Assembly (NCBI GenBank): GCA_903822245.1
Contig: CAIJOE010000003.1
Coordinates: forward strand, 1 to 8,994
Reading direction: 5' to 3'
DNA from: an uncultured Actinomycetes bacterium
GTDB taxonomy: Bacteria; Actinomycetota; Actinomycetes; Nanopelagicales; Nanopelagicaceae
Length of the DNA stretch: 8,994 nt
Each line of letters begins with the position of its first letter. Position 1 is the stretch's first letter. Below, one piece after another: positions 4,880 to 8,994 of this stretch. The translations under genes were made by a program, and so were the position numbers. The notes beneath the pieces are model-generated. The model saw only the letters and a list, made by a program, of their open reading frames with translations, was not told where the DNA came from and searched no databases.

Positions 4880-5976
4880 TGGAGTTATTAAAGGGTCACA
4901 TAACTCTTTTGACTTCGGCCGACAATGTAGCCGATGCCAGGCTCCACCGTTTATCAAATGCAATTTTAAGAAATGGTTTAACTATAGATATTTGGGCCCT
5001 TGGTAATTCAACAGATGCCCCATCAGGTGCCACCTTTCATCAGGCACCCGGTGGTAAAGGAAAAATAGCTAGAGTTATTCGCGATCTTAAGCTTCCTTTT
5101 AAGGCGACCGGTGAAGTAGTAATTGTTGTTGCCCCAGATTTAATTCCACTCACATACTTTGTTACCCGTCTTCGCCGCCAAAAAATGGTGGCTGATGTTC
5201 ATGAAGATTACGTTCAACTATTACAAGATCGTGGTTGGGCAAAAGGATTAATTGGCGCCCTTGCTAAATTTATCGCCAAGAGTGCTACTTACTTTGCAGC
5301 AAAAGCTGACTTAACGACCGTGGCTGATGTTCAGGTACCACCTTTCAGCGCGCGAAATAGAATGGTAATAAAGAACTTGCCAGATGCGTCTTTGATTACC
5401 CAAAGCGGTGAACTAGATGCAAAGCCCCGAGCGATTTACATCGGAGATGTGAGAAAGAGTCGTGGTCTGCAACAGATGCTAGAAGTTGCAGAACTTTCAC
5501 CAGCATGGACTTTTGACATTGTTGGAAATGTTTCAGATTCTGATGCAGAGTTTGTAAATAATTGGAAGAAATATTCGACTGCATCTTCCCGGGTTAATTT
5601 CCACGGCCGGTTAGCACCAAAAGATTCTTGGAAGTTTGCAAAAGGTGCTTGGGTTGGCCTAACACTTCTAGAAGCTACTCCAGCATTTATCCAAGCAGTT
5701 CCCTCAAAGTTGTATGAATATGGGGCTGCGGGCTTGGCCACCATTTCTACTCCGCTTCCAAGGTGCATCGAGTTAATAAAACAAAGTGGTGGTGGACAGA
5801 TTGCAGCAACGAGTATTGAAATATCTGGCCTATTAAATAGCTGGGCAAATGATCAGGACTCACTTCTTATGATGCGCCAAAAAGCCCTTTCCTGGTCTCA
5901 GGAAGTATTAAATAGTGAGGCGCAATACGTAGGTTTTGCCAGCGCGATTCGGAGCCTAACTACGCTGCCAAGGTAG
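4879..5976 (+). CDS. GT-B fold glycosyltransferase, GT4-like
   Basis: Probably transfers a sugar from a nucleotide donor to the growing lipid-linked glycan on the cytoplasmic face of the membrane. It has 365 residues in two Rossmann-like halves. The N-terminal half shows HITLLTSADNVADARLHRL (7-25), VVIVVAPDLIP (80-90) and VADVHEDY (104-111), which resembles the D-x-H-E motif of GT4 enzymes. The C-terminal half shows AIYIGDVRKSRGLQQMLE (185-202), FDIVGN (212-217), VNFHGRL (239-245) and the donor-site E-x7-E-like region ending in PSKLYEYGAAGLATI (275-289). There is no membrane segment, so it is likely peripheral. Donor and acceptor cannot be assigned. It is joined to the ATPase by TAATG, which supports a role in the same polymer. 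A 9-nt gap separates it from the acetyltransferase. Confidence 0.85.
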   Translation: MELLKGHITLLTSADNVADARLHRLSNAILRNGLTIDIWALGNSTDAPSGATFHQAPGGKGKIARVIRDLKLPFKATGEVVIVVAPDLIPLTYFVTRLRRQKMVADVHEDYVQLLQDRGWAKGLIGALAKFIAKSATYFAAKADLTTVADVQVPPFSARNRMVIKNLPDASLITQSGELDAKPRAIYIGDVRKSRGLQQMLEVAELSPAWTFDIVGNVSDSDAEFVNNWKKYSTASSRVNFHGRLAPKDSWKFAKGAWVGLTLLEATPAFIQAVPSKLYEYGAAGLATISTPLPRCIELIKQSGGGQIAATSIEISGLLNSWANDQDSLLMMRQKALSWSQEVLNSEAQYVGFASAIRSLTTLPR

Positions 5977-5985
5977 GCTACGGGG

Positions 5986-6597
5986 GTGTCTAACACTCCG
6001 GTAAAGATTCTAGAAAGTGCAGATGTTGATCCCTCTGCCCAGATCGGTCCCGGCTCATCAATTTGGCATTTAGCGCAAGTACGAGATGGTGTAGTACTTG
6101 GCGCCAATTGCATTGTTGGTCGTGGTGCTTACATCGGTTCTGGTGTTAAGGCTGGCGATAACTGCAAGATCCAAAATTATGCACTTGTTTACGAACCGGC
6201 AGTTTTAGGTAATGGTGTTTTCATCGGGCCAGCAGCCGTTCTTACAAATGATGAATTTCCACGGGCAGTAAATCCAGATGGAACTTTAAAGAGTGGTTCG
6301 GACTGGGATGCAGTAGGTGTGAGTATCGGTGATGGTGCGTCAATTGGTGCACGAGCAGTTTGTATCGCACCAGTAAAAATCGGAGCTTGGGCGCTAGTTG
6401 CAGCAGGTGCTGTTGTTACAAAAGATGTGCCTAGTTTTGCCCTTGTAGCCGGCGTACCGGCAAAACGTATCCGTTGGGTGGGCCGTGCTGGCCAACCACT
6501 AACCGATATTGGAGATAATCGTTTTAAGTGCCCAGTTACTGGTGCTCTGTATAAAGAAGTAAATTCTAATGAACTAGTTGAAGAGAGTGCTAAATGA
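5986..6597 (+). CDS. WbpD/WlbB-like UDP-2-acetamido-3-amino sugar N-acetyltransferase
   Basis: Likely acetylates the 3-amino group made by the next gene's aminotransferase, using acetyl-CoA. It has 203 residues of left-handed beta-helix hexapeptide repeats (about 14-145), with turns such as SAQIGPGSSI, GVVLGANCIVGRGAYIGSGV, GNGVFIGPAAVLTND and GDGASIGARAVCI. SIWHLAQV (25-32, H28), NYALVYEPAVLG (64-75) and TNDEFPRA (87-94) match the WbpD/WlbB group rather than serine or LpxA acyltransferases. VAGVPAKRIRWVGRAG (154-169) is the usual exit helix; the tail has a single CPVTG-type segment (182-186). The start is GTG 5986, nine bases after the glycosyltransferase stop; an AGG at 5975-5977 gives a weak ribosome site. 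The last four bases overlap the aminotransferase start (ATGA). The exact sugar is inferred from the neighbours. Confidence 0.85.
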   Translation: MSNTPVKILESADVDPSAQIGPGSSIWHLAQVRDGVVLGANCIVGRGAYIGSGVKAGDNCKIQNYALVYEPAVLGNGVFIGPAAVLTNDEFPRAVNPDGTLKSGSDWDAVGVSIGDGASIGARAVCIAPVKIGAWALVAAGAVVTKDVPSFALVAGVPAKRIRWVGRAGQPLTDIGDNRFKCPVTGALYKEVNSNELVEESAK

Positions 6598-7676
6598 TTC
6601 CAGCAGCCAAGCCAATAATTGGTGATGAAGAACGCGAAGCAGTTGATCGTGTTTTGCGATCAGGCATGTTGGCTCAGGGTCCAGAAGTAAAAGCCTTTGA
6701 AGAAGAATTTTCAGCCCACGTTGGCGGTCGTCATTGTGTTGCGATGAACTCTGGAACCTCCGCACTTCATCTTGGATTTATTGCTGCAGGCATTAAGCCA
6801 GGTGATGAAGTAATAGTTCCATCCTTCTCATTTGCCGCAACAGCCAACTCGGTTGTCCTTGCTGGTGGCGTTCCTATTTTTGCTGACATTGATCCAAAGA
6901 CTTTCAATATGGATCCAGATCATGCCCAAAGCCTTATTACAAAGAAGACCAAGGCGATCATGCCGGTTCACCTTTATGGTCACATTGCAGCGATGGATCG
7001 CTATGAAGAAATGGCCGCAAAACATGGATTACACCTTATTGAAGATGCTGCCCAAGGCCACTTAGCTTCACTCAATGGTCGAAACTCTGGTGAATTTGGA
7101 ATTGTGGCTTCATTCTCCTTCTACCCAACAAAGAATATGACTGCCGGTGAAGGCGGCATGGTTGTTACGGATAACGCTGAAGTTGCCCGCACCCTTCGCT
7201 TACTGCGCAATCAGGGACAAGAAATTAGATATCAAAATGAAATTATTGGTTTCAATACTCGTATGACTGATATTCATGCTGCAATTGGCCGCGTTCAATT
7301 AGCCAAACTTCCAGGCTGGACCAAGCAACGTCAAGAAAATGCCGCATATCTTGATGCAAATCTAAAGGGCGTCATCACTCCTTATCTTGCGCCAGGAACA
7401 ACTCATTCATATCACCAATACACAATTCGTATTCCGGGTGGAGATGCAGCAAAGCGAGATGCCTTTATGTCAAAGATTGGCGAAAAGGGTGTTGGGTCTG
7501 GGGTTTATTACCCAACTCCGATTCATCGCCTTCCATCTTTCAAATTAGATTTAAACCTGCCAGAAACCGAGCTTGTTATTAAGGAGTGCCTCTCCCTTCC
7601 AGTTCATCCTTCTTTAACTAAAGATGAACTAAAAACAATCGTTGAAGTCGTAAATGAAGTGGCGGCAACTCTGTAA
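6594..7676 (+). CDS. DegT/DnrJ/EryC1 PLP-dependent sugar aminotransferase, WbpE-like
   Basis: A pyridoxal-phosphate enzyme that transaminates a keto-sugar nucleotide, here probably the 3-keto product of the neighbouring dehydrogenase, with glutamate as usual amino donor. It has 360 residues, the normal family length. NSGTSALHLG (53-62) binds the cofactor phosphate, EDAAQ (150-154) holds the Asp that pairs with the pyridine nitrogen, and SFYPTKNMTAGEGG (175-188) contains the Schiff-base Lys180. RNQGQEIRYQNEIIGFNTRMTDIHAAIG (205-232) and YYPTPIHRLP near the C-terminus complete the pattern. The ATG overlaps the acetyltransferase TGA as ATGA, with GAGAG six bases upstream. The DegT fold is certain. 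Assignment to the 3-position of a uronic acid rests on the dehydrogenase and acetyltransferase beside it; a 4-aminotransferase is the main alternative. Confidence 0.9.
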   Translation: MIPAAKPIIGDEEREAVDRVLRSGMLAQGPEVKAFEEEFSAHVGGRHCVAMNSGTSALHLGFIAAGIKPGDEVIVPSFSFAATANSVVLAGGVPIFADIDPKTFNMDPDHAQSLITKKTKAIMPVHLYGHIAAMDRYEEMAAKHGLHLIEDAAQGHLASLNGRNSGEFGIVASFSFYPTKNMTAGEGGMVVTDNAEVARTLRLLRNQGQEIRYQNEIIGFNTRMTDIHAAIGRVQLAKLPGWTKQRQENAAYLDANLKGVITPYLAPGTTHSYHQYTIRIPGGDAAKRDAFMSKIGEKGVGSGVYYPTPIHRLPSFKLDLNLPETELVIKECLSLPVHPSLTKDELKTIVEVVNEVAATL

Positions 7677-8674
7677 TGAGCAAAAATCTTCGTGCTGGAC
7701 TTGTTGGACTAGGAATGATGGGACGTCACCACGCCCGAGTACTAGGTTCACTTGATGGCGTTGAGCTAGTGGCTGTATCTGATCCAATGGGTGATCCCCA
7801 TGGCGTTGCAGGTGGCAGAGAAGTTCTAAAGAGCGTTGATGACTTAATAAAAATTGGAATTGATTATGCAATGGTTGCCGCGCCGACTGCCTTTCACGAA
7901 GAGCTTGCATTAAAACTTGCTCAAGCCGGAGTGCATGCACTAATTGAAAAGCCACTTGCAGTTGATACTCCAGCGGCAGAGAAAATCACCGCAGCTTTCA
8001 AAGCAAAAGGCCTGGTGGGAGCGGTCGGGCATATTGAGCGCTACAACCCAGCACTTCAACAACTTCGCAAACGCCTTGACGAAGGTGAACTTGGCGATGT
8101 TTACCAAATAACAACTAGGCGCCAGGGACCATTCCCAGCACGCATCGCTGACGTTGGTGTAATTAAAGACTTAGCAACGCATGATATTGACTCCACTGCT
8201 TGGGTGGCTCGCTCGAAGTATGTTTCAGTTTCTGCTCGCACTGCCCATAAATCAGGACGCGTGCATGAAGATATGGTTGCAGCAGTTTGTGATTTAGAAA
8301 ATGGAATTATTACTAATCACCTTGTTAATTGGTTGACTCCGTTCAAAGAGCGCTTAACTATCGTTACTGGTGAACGCGGCGCCTTTGTCGCAGATACCTT
8401 AACGGCAGACTTAACCTTCTATGCAAACGCTTCAGTTGCCACTCAGTGGGACTCAGTTGCCGCATTTCGTGGAGTTAGCGAAGGCGATGTAATTCGCTAT
8501 GCCTTCCCAAAGCCTGAGCCACTTCGCGTTGAGCATGAGGCATTTCGTGATGCAGTTCTTGGTATTTCTGGTGCGGGTGAAAGAATTGTGACTATGGAGC
8601 AGGGCCTGGCAACCGTTGCAGTTGCAGGTGCAATGCTTGAGAGTGCTAAGCGTAAGGAAACAATAAAGCTATGA
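7676..8674 (+). CDS. Gfo/Idh/MocA-family sugar-nucleotide 3-dehydrogenase, WbpB-like
   Basis: An NAD(P)-dependent oxidoreductase that probably oxidises the 3-hydroxyl of UDP-GlcNAc or UDP-GlcNAcA to give the aminotransferase substrate. It has 332 residues. The N-terminal Rossmann domain shows GLVGLGMMGRHHARVL (8-23), then VSDP (34-37) and AAPTAFHEELAL (68-79). The conserved EKPLA (91-95) carries the catalytic Lys, GHIERYNPAL (118-127) is typical of UDP-GlcNAc 3-dehydrogenases, and DLATHDID (165-172) holds the expected catalytic His169. The C-terminal half is the alpha/beta substrate domain. The start ATG shares its A with the aminotransferase TAA (TAATG), and the stop overlaps the next ATG as ATGA. 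Subfamily members accept different nucleotide sugars, so the reaction is inferred from the gene set. Confidence in the fold is high. Confidence 0.88.
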   Translation: MSKNLRAGLVGLGMMGRHHARVLGSLDGVELVAVSDPMGDPHGVAGGREVLKSVDDLIKIGIDYAMVAAPTAFHEELALKLAQAGVHALIEKPLAVDTPAAEKITAAFKAKGLVGAVGHIERYNPALQQLRKRLDEGELGDVYQITTRRQGPFPARIADVGVIKDLATHDIDSTAWVARSKYVSVSARTAHKSGRVHEDMVAAVCDLENGIITNHLVNWLTPFKERLTIVTGERGAFVADTLTADLTFYANASVATQWDSVAAFRGVSEGDVIRYAFPKPEPLRVEHEAFRDAVLGISGAGERIVTMEQGLATVAVAGAMLESAKRKETIKL

Positions 8675-8994
8675 AGATCGCCCTTGTTGCTCTTGGAAAA
8701 ATTGGTCTGCCATTAGCAGTTCAATTTGCGATGAAGGGTCACCAGGTAATTGGTTGCGATGTTAATCAAAAGACGGTTGATTTGGTTAATGCCGGAACTG
8801 AACCTTTCCCAGGTGAAGCTCACTTAGATGAATACCTAAAGAAAGTTGTTGCTTCTGGGCATTTGACTGCGACCACAGATACAACCGCTGCCGTTGCTCA
8901 AGTTGATGCAGTTGTTGTTGTAGTTCCACTTTTTGTTGATAATGATGGCGTTCCAGACTTTGGCTGGATGGATGCAGCAACCGAAAAGATTGGC
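8671..8994 (+). CDS. UDP-GlcNAc/UDP-sugar 6-dehydrogenase, WbpA/UDP-GlcDH family (N-terminal part)
   Basis: The first 108 residues of an NAD-dependent UDP-hexose 6-dehydrogenase, which oxidises C6 twice to give a uronic acid; the gene runs off the right edge. The N-terminus reads MKIALVALGKIGLPLAVQFA, the family's dinucleotide-binding turn, with Ala7 in place of the first Gly of GxGxxG, followed by HQVIGCDVN ending in Asp30, the expected ribose-binding acid. Then come TVDLVNAGTEPFPGE (35-49) and DAVVVVVPLFVDNDG (79-93). The window ends before the catalytic Cys. The ATG overlaps the dehydrogenase stop as ATGA. Together with the three genes before it, it would supply the uronic acid step. UDP-GlcNAc, UDP-ManNAc and UDP-Glc cannot be told apart from this part alone. 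Confidence 0.85.
   Translation, partial: MKIALVALGKIGLPLAVQFAMKGHQVIGCDVNQKTVDLVNAGTEPFPGEAHLDEYLKKVVASGHLTATTDTTAAVAQVDAVVVVVPLFVDNDGVPDFGWMDAATEKIG

Noticed and set aside
8689..8706. Broken nucleotide-binding motif in the 6-dehydrogenase
   Set aside because: Ala in place of the first Gly of GxGxxG (VALGKIGLP) is, from memory, common in actinobacterial members, so it is not a sign of inactivation.

Overview
The window looks like a piece of a streamlined, fairly low-GC actinobacterial genome. Freshwater Nanopelagicales (acI lineage, Planktophila/Nanopelagicus-like) are the best guess. This rests on the protein families (a COG0701 permease with a YHS tail, stand-alone NnrD, a nucleotide-sugar dehydrogenase starting VALGKIGLPLA), an AT-leaning codon choice in actinobacterial-type proteins, and very tight packing: 4-nt convergent overlaps, a 35-nt divergent gap and ATGA/TAATG junctions. 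The taxonomic call is inference; no search could be run.

Left part (1-3070), mixed housekeeping genes. (a) The C-terminal end of an unrecognised, probably exported protein (+). (b) A 402-residue COG0701/ArsP-like permease with a C-terminal YHS metal-binding domain (-). (c) nnrD, the ADP/ATP-dependent NAD(P)H-hydrate dehydratase (+), divergent from the permease over what looks like one symmetric promoter. (d) A short hpf/raiA ribosome hibernation factor (-), overlapping the end of nnrD by 4 nt. (e) A small exported polycationic protein (-) whose C-terminal half is an exact five-residue KKxxx repeat.

Right part (3205-8994), a polysaccharide operon on the + strand, continuing past the window. 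It starts with a Wzm-like ABC permease and a Wzt/TagH-like ATPase, then a GT4-type glycosyltransferase. Next come an N-acetyltransferase (WbpD/WlbB-like), a PLP aminotransferase (WbpE-like), a Gfo/Idh/MocA dehydrogenase (WbpB-like) and the start of a UDP-sugar 6-dehydrogenase (WbpA-like). Read in reaction order these are 6-oxidation, 3-oxidation, 3-transamination and N-acetylation. In Pseudomonas and Bordetella that set converts UDP-GlcNAc to UDP-2,3-diacetamido-2,3-dideoxyglucuronate. The glycosyltransferase and ABC pair would assemble and export a polymer containing this or a related acidic sugar. A 2-epimerase (WbpI-like) is not in the window.

The 134-nt gap between the cationic-protein gene and the ABC operon holds two dyad symmetries and is the main regulatory candidate. 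No RNA gene, insertion sequence, CRISPR array or clear intrinsic terminator was seen. No stretch longer than 300 bases lacks a gene. The window is mostly recognisable. The least explained items are the KK-repeat protein beside the acidic-sugar operon and the shared promoter at 1592-1601.
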